Origin: Patescibacteria group bacterium
Lineage (GTDB): Bacteria; Patescibacteriota; Minisyncoccia; Minisyncoccales; Staskawiczbacteraceae
Assembly (NCBI GenBank): GCA_018829965.1
Contig: JAHJTG010000005.1
Location: forward strand, 113,558-148,773
DNA: 35,216 bases
Reading direction: 5' to 3'
Shown here: piece after piece, positions 1 through 8,240 of the stretch
Position numbering within the stretch: the first letter of the stretch is position 1
Layout: the number at the start of each line of letters is the position of its first letter
The notes under the pieces: model-generated
What the model saw: the letters and a program-made list of their open reading frames with translations, nothing else
The model's database searches: none
Told to the model about the DNA's origin: nothing
Program-made: the position numbers and the translations under genes

Positions 1-128
1 CAATATGTGGTGGTGCATTAGTATAAGCAATGCTCGTTGTTATATAGAATTTTTTGTTTTTGTTTAACATAATGTATACTTATAACTATCATCATATTAT
101 CACAATATCGTTAAATTTCCATTAGAAC

Positions 129-632
129 ATGATTTTAATTCCGCATTTAGTCATCGGTGCCGTTATCGCAGTAAAAATACCGTATTGGCCACTTGCAATC
201 GTTTTGGCTTTTTTAAGCCATTATTTTTTAGACTTCTTCCCTCATATTGAATATTCGATTGATAATATAAGACAAAGGCGATGGCGGAAAATCAAACCAG
301 ATATATTTAAACTAACACTAGATTTAATAATAGGATTAATACTTATCTTTTCAATACAACAATTAACAAACATAAACCCTCTATTAATACTTGCTACTGC
401 ATTTTTTGCTATATTGCCGGATATATTAATTATTTTACTATTAATTTTCCCGAAGAATGTAATTCTGCAGAAAAATTTTTATATACATCAAAAAGTTCAT
501 CTTTTAAACAACAACCCTCCTTCGTCCTTCGCTAAACTCAGGACTACAGAAGGGCAAAGAAAAATCTCCAATGGATGGAGAGTTCTTACTCAAATCGCTT
601 TTGTTATTTTAGGCTTTGCTTTTATATTATAA
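129..632 (+). CDS. hypothetical multi-pass membrane protein; carries a dispersed palindromic repeat in its C-terminal part
   Basis: ORF of 167 aa with hydrophobic segments; repeat-encoded PPSSFAKLRTTEGQ near the C-terminus. Confidence 0.6.
   Translation: MILIPHLVIGAVIAVKIPYWPLAIVLAFLSHYFLDFFPHIEYSIDNIRQRRWRKIKPDIFKLTLDLIIGLILIFSIQQLTNINPLLILATAFFAILPDILIILLLIFPKNVILQKNFYIHQKVHLLNNNPPSSFAKLRTTEGQRKISNGWRVLTQIAFVILGFAFIL
517..555. repeat. palindromic dispersed-type repeat inside ORF 129..632 (CCTTCGTCCTTCGCTAAACTCAGGACTACAGAAGG)
   Basis: interrupted inverted repeat CCTTCgTCCT...AGGActacaGAAGG; related to 14981-15004. Confidence 0.6.
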
Positions 633-635
633 CCT

Positions 636-1670
636 CTAAACTAACTGTGCCCCCTCTTCTTTTTTCTTTTCCAAAAATTCTTTTGTAAATTCAAATAATA
701 TCCCAAAAATTGGAATTGCAAAAATTGCGCCTAAAAATCCAAACATTTTCCCTCCAATTACTATGGCTAATAAAACTAAAACCGGAGGCAAACCAATAAA
801 TTTTTTCATTAACGTTGGGGATATTATGCTGTTTTCAATTTGGTTGATAATAATAAAACCGATAAGGACAATAAGAGCTTTTAGCCAAGAATCTGCCACA
901 CCGACAAAAAGAACTAATAAAATACCTGTTACCAACGCTCCTAAAAACGGGATAAAAGCTAAAACTCCGGCCAAGAAAGCTAAAGTAAAGGTGTATTTTA
1001 TTTGGAATAAAGAAAATACAATAAAAGAAGCAACTGCGATAAAAACACAAGCAAGAATTCTAGCCCCAAACCAACCGCTTACTTTCTTCTGACATTTCGC
1101 AAAAAGTGACAAAACGAAATCCTCATATTTTTTAGGCGAAAGTAATCTCAGAACAGTTTCCAGTCCTTTTTCTTCTATAGAAAGGAAAAAGGCAATGGAA
1201 ATTATAAACAAGGCTGAAACCACTCCCCCAAAAAAAGTAGACAGAGCATTAAAAATACTAACTGAAACCTGCTCTAACCCACCTGTAATAGTTTTGGTAA
1301 AACTTTCTAAGTCTTGCAAAGCCCCTATCTTTAATTCTTTAAAAATAGGACTGATTTTCTCAAAATAATCGGGAACCATTTGAGAGAACTGTTTAATTTC
1401 AATAATGAAAATCGGAGCTGTTAAATAAATAGCTAAACCTAAAATTCCGAAAAAGGATAGATAGATAAAAACTACTGCTAAAATTTTATTAATCCGCAAG
1501 GCTCTTAAAAAATTAATTGCCGGTTCAAATAATACTGAAATTATGAGTGCGAATAAAAACCAAATAATAATATCTTTAATAAGAAATAATACATAAAAAG
1601 CAACTCCCGAAAGAGCAATTTTCAAGATTGTTTCCCATGAAATATCTAATGTATGAGAATTTTGATTCAT
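636..1670 (-). CDS. AI-2E family transporter (PerM-like permease)
   Basis: 344 aa, multiple TM segments, typical AI-2E_transport C-terminus (AFLAGVLAFIPFLGALVTGI...IENSIISPTLMKKFIGLPPVLVLLAIVIGGKMFG). Confidence 0.88.
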   Translation of the reverse strand: MNQNSHTLDISWETILKIALSGVAFYVLFLIKDIIIWFLFALIISVLFEPAINFLRALRINKILAVVFIYLSFFGILGLAIYLTAPIFIIEIKQFSQMVPDYFEKISPIFKELKIGALQDLESFTKTITGGLEQVSVSIFNALSTFFGGVVSALFIISIAFFLSIEEKGLETVLRLLSPKKYEDFVLSLFAKCQKKVSGWFGARILACVFIAVASFIVFSLFQIKYTFTLAFLAGVLAFIPFLGALVTGILLVLFVGVADSWLKALIVLIGFIIINQIENSIISPTLMKKFIGLPPVLVLLAIVIGGKMFGFLGAIFAIPIFGILFEFTKEFLEKKKEEGAQLV

Positions 1671-1770
1671 AAAACTCTAAATTCTAATTTCTAAACTCTA
1701 AATAAATTCAAATCACCAAAATTCAAAATTCTAAACCGGTTTTGTGTTTTGGATTTATAGTTTTGATATT

Positions 1771-1850
1771 GCTCCGACTTTGTTCCGACCTTGTCGAGAA
1801 TGCTCGACTTTGTCGGCATCGAGAGTCCTCGATTATATCGGGATTTAGGA
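1771..1850. repeat. dispersed repeat copy 1, 62 bp identical to 23461-23522, flanked by (TTTAGGA)-type A/T repeats
   Basis: direct comparison: GCTCCGACTTTGTTCCGACCTTGTCGAGAATGCTCGACTTTGTCGGCATCGAGAGTCCTCGA present in both. Confidence 0.92.
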
Positions 1851-1866
1851 TTTGGGATTTAGTATT

Positions 1867-3135
1867 TCAAATTTTTAGCAACTGTTGAAATTTTGTTTCT
1901 TTTTTGAACGGACCGATTATAGCTAAATTCAGTTTTTCTGGTATGAATATATCTTCTGCTACTTTCTTTATATCATTTACAGTAACTCGGTCAATCTTTT
2001 TAAAAATTTGTTCTGGTTTTAAAATTTGTTTTCTAAACAACTCTTGTTCGGCATAAAAAAATGCCAGCGCGTCAGATGGCTCAAGGTGTAGAGGCATACT
2101 TCCCTTAGTATAGTCTTTTGCTTTTTTAAGCTCTTCTAAAGTAATTTTTATGTTTTTCAAAGATTTGTATTCTTCTAAAATCATTCTGATAACTTCTTCT
2201 ACATTTTTATGGTCTACTCCAGCTTGAGTCATCAGCCATCCAGTATTAGTATTCTCTTCTACGGAGGTATGAATATAATAAGCCAAGCCCTTCCTTTCCC
2301 TAACTGAAATAAAAAGACGAGAACTCATATTCCCTCCCAATATAGTGGCTAATAACCCTAAAGCATATCTTCTTGAGTCAAATAAATTATAAGCTCTTAC
2401 GCCTAAACATAAGTGCGTTTGGTCAGTTTCCTTAAAATGAATTAAACTTTCTGGTTTATTTTGCTCTTCTTTTACATCTATTTTTTCTTTGGGGTAGGTT
2501 TCATTAATATCTTTAAAGTATTTTTTAATCTTTTCTTCTACTTTCTTAGAATTAATATCACCGGCGACGCAAATTATGGTATTTGCAGAAGAATAATGCG
2601 TTCTTAAATAATCAACGATCTTTTCCCTAGTCATACTAATAATGTTTTCTTTTTCTCCGATGACTCTCCAGCCAGCTGGCTGGTCCTTATAGAGTAATTT
2701 TTCCCATAAATCTCCTATATATGAAGTAGGAGTATCTAGATACATATTAATCTCTTCAATAATCACTCCTTTTTCCCTATCCATTTCCACCTGCTCTATT
2801 TTAGAATTCAAAGAAATATCTGAAATCCAATCCAAGGCAATATCTTGGTTTTTTGAAGCTACCTTCGCCCAGTAGCCAGTGACTTCCTTAGAAGTAAAAG
2901 CATTATATTCTCCGCCAACCTTATCTAAAGTTTCAGCAATATCTAAAGTAGTTGGTCTCTTTTTTGTACCTTTAAAAAACATATGCTCTAAGAAATGAGA
3001 GATGCCGTTTATTTCTTTTGTTTCATACTTTGAGCCGGTATTAACTAAAACTAAAAATGTAACGGTGTTTGTATTTTTTACCGGAATAGTAATTATTCTT
3101 AACCCGTTTTTAAGTGTTGATTTTTTTATACTCAT
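1867..3135 (-). CDS. M16 family zinc peptidase (insulinase/processing peptidase-like)
   Basis: HFLEH zinc motif (HxxEH), 422 aa, typical M16 domain order. Confidence 0.92.
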   Translation of the reverse strand: MSIKKSTLKNGLRIITIPVKNTNTVTFLVLVNTGSKYETKEINGISHFLEHMFFKGTKKRPTTLDIAETLDKVGGEYNAFTSKEVTGYWAKVASKNQDIALDWISDISLNSKIEQVEMDREKGVIIEEINMYLDTPTSYIGDLWEKLLYKDQPAGWRVIGEKENIISMTREKIVDYLRTHYSSANTIICVAGDINSKKVEEKIKKYFKDINETYPKEKIDVKEEQNKPESLIHFKETDQTHLCLGVRAYNLFDSRRYALGLLATILGGNMSSRLFISVRERKGLAYYIHTSVEENTNTGWLMTQAGVDHKNVEEVIRMILEEYKSLKNIKITLEELKKAKDYTKGSMPLHLEPSDALAFFYAEQELFRKQILKPEQIFKKIDRVTVNDIKKVAEDIFIPEKLNLAIIGPFKKETKFQQLLKI

Positions 3136-3650
3136 ATTTTTAAAAATTTTCCTGCGAGGAAAAGTGATAATTTTTCTAATACTCTTATTATTCTAATCAA
3201 TATTTGCTCTTTACGCGAAATCGGTTCTATTAATATAGTTTTGGCTCCGCCTAAATTTCCAAATAAAATATCTGTGAATATCCTGTCTCCGACCATAGTA
3301 ATTTTCTTGTTCTGAAGGTCATACTTTTTTTTAATCTCTGCAAATAATTTTTGAGAAGGCTTTTTTCTTTTGCTCAAGAAAATCTCACAACCGAATAAAT
3401 TTTCTATCTTTTCTCTTCTCTGCCATTTTGTTCTGCTGTTTGAGGCCAAGATACAATGATAATCTTTTTTAATATTATCCAACCATTCAATAATATCTTT
3501 CTTACTCTCACATGTCTCTGAAAAGACCAATGTGTTATCAATATCAAGAATAATTAAATCGCTCCCTAAAAATATATTAGGGCTTATGTCTGTTATTTTT
3601 TTAAATTTATAATCGGGTAAAAAGATTTTAATTCCTTTTTTCATATACAA
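3132..3650 (-). CDS. YqeG family HAD-IIIA phosphatase
   Basis: DIDNTL motif, ASNSRTKW, MVGDRIFTDILFGN. Confidence 0.85.
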   Translation of the reverse strand: MYMKKGIKIFLPDYKFKKITDISPNIFLGSDLIILDIDNTLVFSETCESKKDIIEWLDNIKKDYHCILASNSRTKWQRREKIENLFGCEIFLSKRKKPSQKLFAEIKKKYDLQNKKITMVGDRIFTDILFGNLGGAKTILIEPISRKEQILIRIIRVLEKLSLFLAGKFLKI

Positions 3651-3677
3651 GCTGAAACATTCTTTTACTCCATAATT

Positions 3678-5072
3678 TTATAATTTTTCTTTTAATAGAG
3701 AGGCGATATCTTTTATTTTTATTCTCTCCTGCTTCATTGTGTCACGATTACGAACAGTAATAGTATCGTCTTTTATAGTATCAAAATCAATCGTTAAACA
3801 CAGATAGGTTCCAATTTCGTCCTGACGGCGATATCTTCTACCGATAGAACCTGCTTCGTCGTATTGGCAAACAAAATCTTTCTTTAATAATTGATAAACC
3901 TCTTTTGCCTTCTTTGTTATCTCCTCGTTATTCTTCACCAAAGGCAGTATCGCAACCTTTATCGGAGCTAGGGCTTTATGGAGCCTTAAAATCACTTCTG
4001 TCTCTTTGGTTGATTCTGTTGTCTTGGTTCTGCCGCCTTCAACTTCTTGATAGGCTTCGCATAGAAAAGCAAAAAGAGACCTATCTGCTCCAACCGATGT
4101 TTCAATAATATATGGGAAATATTTGTCCTTGCCAGCTTCTTCAAGATAGCCTAAATCCTCTCCGCTGTTTTTTGAATGGTTGGATAAATCCCAATCCCCT
4201 CTGTTGTGAATGCCTTCAATTTCTTTCCAGCCGAACGGAAACTTATACAGAATATCAACTGCTTTTTTGGCATAATGAGCAAGTTCTTTTTTTGGTACTT
4301 CGTATGTTTTTAAATTCTTTTTATCAATACCTAATCTGTAATACCAACTTAATCTTTGCTCTAACCAATAATCAAAAAACTTGTCTGCGTCTTGCGGATT
4401 GCAGAACCATTGCATTTCCATTTGCTCAAATTCTCTCATTCTATAAATAAAGTCTTTTGGGGTAATCTCATTACGAAATGCCTTTCCGATTTGAGCTATC
4501 CCAAATGGAATTTTTAGGCGCATTGACTGCAACACATTTTTAAAATTCATATATATACCCTGACAAGTTTCCGCTCTTAAATAAGTTGCTGCCGCTTCAT
4601 CTTCAACCGGTCCGACAAATGTTTTCATCATTAAATTAAATTTTCTCGGTTTTGTCAGTTCTCCATTACAATTAGGGCACCGCATTTCCCTTGCCATTTT
4701 TTTAGCAATGCTTTTTTCTGTATTATCTTCAATTTTTTCCAATTCATCTTTTCTAAATCTGATATGACAGGACTTACATTCAACCAATTCGTCTGCAAAT
4801 CCTGCTGTTAAATGACCTGAGGCCTGCCAGACTTTAGGACTCATTAAAATTGCTGCATCCAAACCTACGATATTATCGTGAAATTTTGTCATCTCCTCCC
4901 ACCAAACTTTTTTAATATTATTTTTCATCTCCACTCCCAAGGGTCCAAAATCATAGCAAGAACCAAACCCGCCGTAAATTTCTGACGACTGGAAAATAAA
5001 ACCCCTTCTCTTGCATAAAGATACAATTTTATCCATCCTATTAGAAATTTCTTTTTTTGTATTTTTATCCAT
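3678..5072 (-). CDS. glyS: glycine--tRNA ligase (single-chain class II)
   Basis: YDFGPLGVEMKNNIKKVWW, MRCPNCNGELT, FRNEITP, IETSVGADRSLFAFL. Confidence 0.95.
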   Translation of the reverse strand: MDKNTKKEISNRMDKIVSLCKRRGFIFQSSEIYGGFGSCYDFGPLGVEMKNNIKKVWWEEMTKFHDNIVGLDAAILMSPKVWQASGHLTAGFADELVECKSCHIRFRKDELEKIEDNTEKSIAKKMAREMRCPNCNGELTKPRKFNLMMKTFVGPVEDEAAATYLRAETCQGIYMNFKNVLQSMRLKIPFGIAQIGKAFRNEITPKDFIYRMREFEQMEMQWFCNPQDADKFFDYWLEQRLSWYYRLGIDKKNLKTYEVPKKELAHYAKKAVDILYKFPFGWKEIEGIHNRGDWDLSNHSKNSGEDLGYLEEAGKDKYFPYIIETSVGADRSLFAFLCEAYQEVEGGRTKTTESTKETEVILRLHKALAPIKVAILPLVKNNEEITKKAKEVYQLLKKDFVCQYDEAGSIGRRYRRQDEIGTYLCLTIDFDTIKDDTITVRNRDTMKQERIKIKDIASLLKEKL

Positions 5073-5175
5073 AATTTTTCTATTTTACCCCGTTAGAAAT
5101 CTAAAAACAATAAGTTTATATTCCATTATTTGAAAAATAATCCATTTACAAATTTCTAACGTGGTTTAGCTTAAT

Positions 5176-6879
5176 TTACTGAACAATTCCAGAATGGTTA
5201 GTAACACTAGCGTCATCGGGTAAAGTAGTGTCTACGATTAAAGATTCTGCTTCAGTATTTACACCTGTCCATTGATCTTCAGCGGTGATTTTAGCCTTAT
5301 TGATAATAGGCAAAACTTGCCCCCTTTGGCTGGAGTCTGGGAATAAAGAAACCTGAAAAGAAATATTCTGATTTGTATCAGAAGCACCAATACCTGCTAC
5401 CATATCAACAGGACCAGTCCAAACAATTTCTCGGCTCGTGCTGTCAAAAGATAATTTTGATATTTCGCTTTCAGGAGAAATCCTGCCAGTAAGATTAACT
5501 CCCTGCGGTAAAATTGCCCGAACTTTAACGTTTTTAACATTGTTATATAAGTTTTGGATTTGCCAAGTGATTGTATATGTGGTTGCTTGGCCAGCTACTG
5601 GCGGAAAGGGACCGGAATTGTTAAAAGTGCTATCTTGATAAAAACCTTTTTGTAAAATTACTAATTTAGAATTAACTTTTATTTGAAAATCTTGATTTAT
5701 TTGAGAGATGTTAATCCTATTCCCTATAACCGTAGCATTAACATCTGTTTCTGAAGGTGGCCAAGAAGATTTCAAAGTTATACCAAATTCAACTTTACCC
5801 TCTTTTTGAGCGTCTAAATATTTTAATTCTGGAACTTGCTTCCAATCCCAAACAGCCATATTATCATCAATCCGAGTATCTCCTTTATCAACCCTTAATG
5901 TTGATAAATCAAAAACCGAGCTATTAAAGCTATTTGTTAAAAACAAATTCTCAAACGGGGTATTTCCTATATTCCTAAAATAGATTTCATAGTGAAGCTC
6001 TTCCCCGGGACTGGCTATATAACTAGAGGACCCGTTAACCTGCTGGGAGATATAAAGTTGGGGCTCTACAACTTCAACATTTTTAGTTGTTTCTTTTAAT
6101 AAAACATACTCTCCCTCTTTCCAAATCCCAAACCTCACTTTAAATTCTAATTGCTTGCCTGCTTCTTCCGTTAAACTGCCTGTTATTTTTATCCTTCCGC
6201 CTTGCGCCTTACTTAATTCCCCGATATCCCATTCATTTTTATCTAATGATTGTGGTTCCGCGCTGATAAATTCAAACTTTCCAGGATATTCAACATCTAT
6301 TCTTAAGCCTGAAAGAGTGCAATCAACATTAGAAAAATAGTTAATTGAGAACTGAATTTCTTTGCCTCTCTCCAATTTTGACGGCAAGTCAAAATCTAAG
6401 GTTAAAGGAGCCGCTGTAATTTTTGTAGTAAAAGTTGTATTTGACTCATAACGCGGTTTCATATTTTTTGGCCTGTAAGATAACCTAGCATTAGCCACCT
6501 TTAAACCATTTTCCTTTCCTAAAAGCCTGCCCTTAAATTGAACAAATTGTTCGTCTCCGGGATAAATATCTTTTAAAACCTTCGAAACTATTGTTTTCCC
6601 CTCATCGTTAATAGTATATTCGGGATATTCAAAAGTAAGCTTCGGTTCTTCTAATGTAAAATCACTATTATTCTTATATCTAACAGTATATTTAATTTCT
6701 TCACCGATTTGAGCCTCTTCAATACCCAAAATTTCCAGCTTTAAAATGCTTTTTGAAAAAATTCTTTGCTGATAGTACCAATATCCGGCTATCGCCAATA
6801 TAATTACTATTATTAAAAAAATAATAAGTTTCTTTTTCATAATTATAGATAATAAATTATTTCTATATTTTTTTACCAT
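5176..6879 (-). CDS. membrane-anchored surface protein with repeated beta-sandwich (DUF11/CARDB-like) domains
   Basis: N-terminal TM (KKKLIIFLIIVIILAIAGYWYY), repeated EIKYTVRYKNNSDFTLEEPKLTFEYP-type segments; 567 aa. Confidence 0.65.
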   Translation of the reverse strand: MVKKYRNNLLSIIMKKKLIIFLIIVIILAIAGYWYYQQRIFSKSILKLEILGIEEAQIGEEIKYTVRYKNNSDFTLEEPKLTFEYPEYTINDEGKTIVSKVLKDIYPGDEQFVQFKGRLLGKENGLKVANARLSYRPKNMKPRYESNTTFTTKITAAPLTLDFDLPSKLERGKEIQFSINYFSNVDCTLSGLRIDVEYPGKFEFISAEPQSLDKNEWDIGELSKAQGGRIKITGSLTEEAGKQLEFKVRFGIWKEGEYVLLKETTKNVEVVEPQLYISQQVNGSSSYIASPGEELHYEIYFRNIGNTPFENLFLTNSFNSSVFDLSTLRVDKGDTRIDDNMAVWDWKQVPELKYLDAQKEGKVEFGITLKSSWPPSETDVNATVIGNRINISQINQDFQIKVNSKLVILQKGFYQDSTFNNSGPFPPVAGQATTYTITWQIQNLYNNVKNVKVRAILPQGVNLTGRISPESEISKLSFDSTSREIVWTGPVDMVAGIGASDTNQNISFQVSLFPDSSQRGQVLPIINKAKITAEDQWTGVNTEAESLIVDTTLPDDASVTNHSGIVQ

Positions 6880-6887
6880 ACTAATAT

Positions 6888-7643
6888 TTAATTATTATTT
6901 TCATTTAGAAGATGAAAATAATAATCGTTTGTTATATCTTTTAATAGTTTTTGGGAGAATGGAGGAATTTTTAGTTTAAATAAAGTATTCCATTCTCTTT
7001 TTAAAATTAATCTTAGGGTTTTTATAACGTCGGAATTTATCCTTCGACAATTCTCAGGACAAGTTCGTCTGGACTCTTTATCGTCTTTAAAGCAAGCTCG
7101 GCAAATTACTCCGCCTTCTTTTGAAGAAAAATAGAAAAATCCCAGCACTAATTTTTTCTGACAATTTGCGCATTTATAAAGCTGCGGCTTATATCCTAAA
7201 AGGTAAAAAAGATTCCAAATAAAATAGAAATATAATAAACGCAACTGTTTGGAATCAAACTCTAAATCATTCAGCCTTGAATATGTTTTTTTAAGCAAAC
7301 TAAATATTTTTTCGTCTTTCTCCTCTCCTTTTATCAAACTATCCACTGGTTCGTTTATCTTATAGGCCGTCCTTAATTTTTCTAAATTGCTTTTTATTCC
7401 TTCAAACTTTTCTAAAACCATGGCATCTGTAAGGGTTTTATACGCCTTGCCTTGGATAAACTCAATCTCCGACAAAGAAACAACATTAATACCGCTTTTT
7501 AGCTTTGAGGCAATTTTTCTAATTGCCCTGCCTAGAACTTTAATTTTCCCAAAATCTTGGGCAAAGACAGTGAATATTCTGCCGTGTTCTCCAGTGTCAT
7601 TTTTCTTAATAACAAACCCGCTGGTTCTGTAATGAGTTATCAT
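6888..7643 (-). CDS. recO: DNA repair protein RecO
   Basis: N-terminal OB fold (TSGFVIKKNDTGEHGRIFTVFAQDFGKIKVLGRAIRK), Zn-finger CANC...CRAC. Confidence 0.88.
   Translation of the reverse strand: MITHYRTSGFVIKKNDTGEHGRIFTVFAQDFGKIKVLGRAIRKIASKLKSGINVVSLSEIEFIQGKAYKTLTDAMVLEKFEGIKSNLEKLRTAYKINEPVDSLIKGEEKDEKIFSLLKKTYSRLNDLEFDSKQLRLLYFYFIWNLFYLLGYKPQLYKCANCQKKLVLGFFYFSSKEGGVICRACFKDDKESRRTCPENCRRINSDVIKTLRLILKREWNTLFKLKIPPFSQKLLKDITNDYYFHLLNENNN
7039..7076. repeat. dispersed repeat inside recO (CCTTCGACAATTCTCAGGACAAG)
   Basis: matches reverse complement of the ileS copy at 8932-8959 (CCTTCGGCAAGCTCAGGGCAAG) with 4 mismatches. Confidence 0.65.
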
Positions 7644-8170
7644 TTTATCCCTCCTATTCTTTTAAAGAATTTTATTTCTTTTCTTAACTGCTTTTTTTGC
7701 CCAGGATTTTTTGACGCAACCAACTCTCGACAAAGTTTGCTGATGCTCTGCTTTAAATCTGTTTTAGAAATATTTCTTCCTAGAATTGGCGAGAATACTT
7801 TTTTCTCTAATTTTACCCTCTCTCCTCGACTTAGATTTAATCCTGTCTCCCTTTGCGCTTTAAAAACTTTTGGGTCTTTTCTTAAGGCTTCTCTTAAATC
7901 CCCTCTACAAATTCCACTCTTTCCTTTAAATAAACCTCCACCGCTCTGGTTGTTATTTTTTTGCAAATTAGGGTTAAATAATGGTTTTGTCTTAGGGGAA
8001 GGATATGTATTCAATAATGGTTTATCGTTTTGATTAGAAATATTTTTAGAAATTTTGGCGTTAATCTTTCTAAAAGAAGATTGATATGATTTAGATAGTT
8101 GAATTGATGACCTAGGCGGGCCAGAAGGCCGACCTGGTGGTGAAAAATTTGTTCTATCTAATAATGACAT
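7640..8170 (-). CDS. hypothetical protein, disordered basic N-terminus, 4-nt (ATGA) overlap with recO
   Basis: ORF of 176 aa; 7640-7643 overlaps recO start. Confidence 0.5.
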   Translation of the reverse strand: MSLLDRTNFSPPGRPSGPPRSSIQLSKSYQSSFRKINAKISKNISNQNDKPLLNTYPSPKTKPLFNPNLQKNNNQSGGGLFKGKSGICRGDLREALRKDPKVFKAQRETGLNLSRGERVKLEKKVFSPILGRNISKTDLKQSISKLCRELVASKNPGQKKQLRKEIKFFKRIGGIK

Positions 8171-8240
8171 GTTATTTATCCAGTTAAATAATTTTCAACT
8201 TTTCTCAAAAAATTGGAAATTAAAATCCAAAGGATTTTAT

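Noticed and set aside
2668-2690. CCAGCCAGCTGGCTGG perfect palindrome in the M16 peptidase
   Set aside because: Encodes KDQPAGW, a motif expected in M16 peptidases, so likely coincidental rather than an inserted repeat.
3905-4450. Two + strand ORFs antisense to glyS
   Set aside because: Shadow ORFs of a confidently identified glycyl-tRNA synthetase.
7557-8033. 158-aa + strand ORF
   Set aside because: Antisense to recO and the following hypothetical ORF; no recognisable features or ribosome-binding site.
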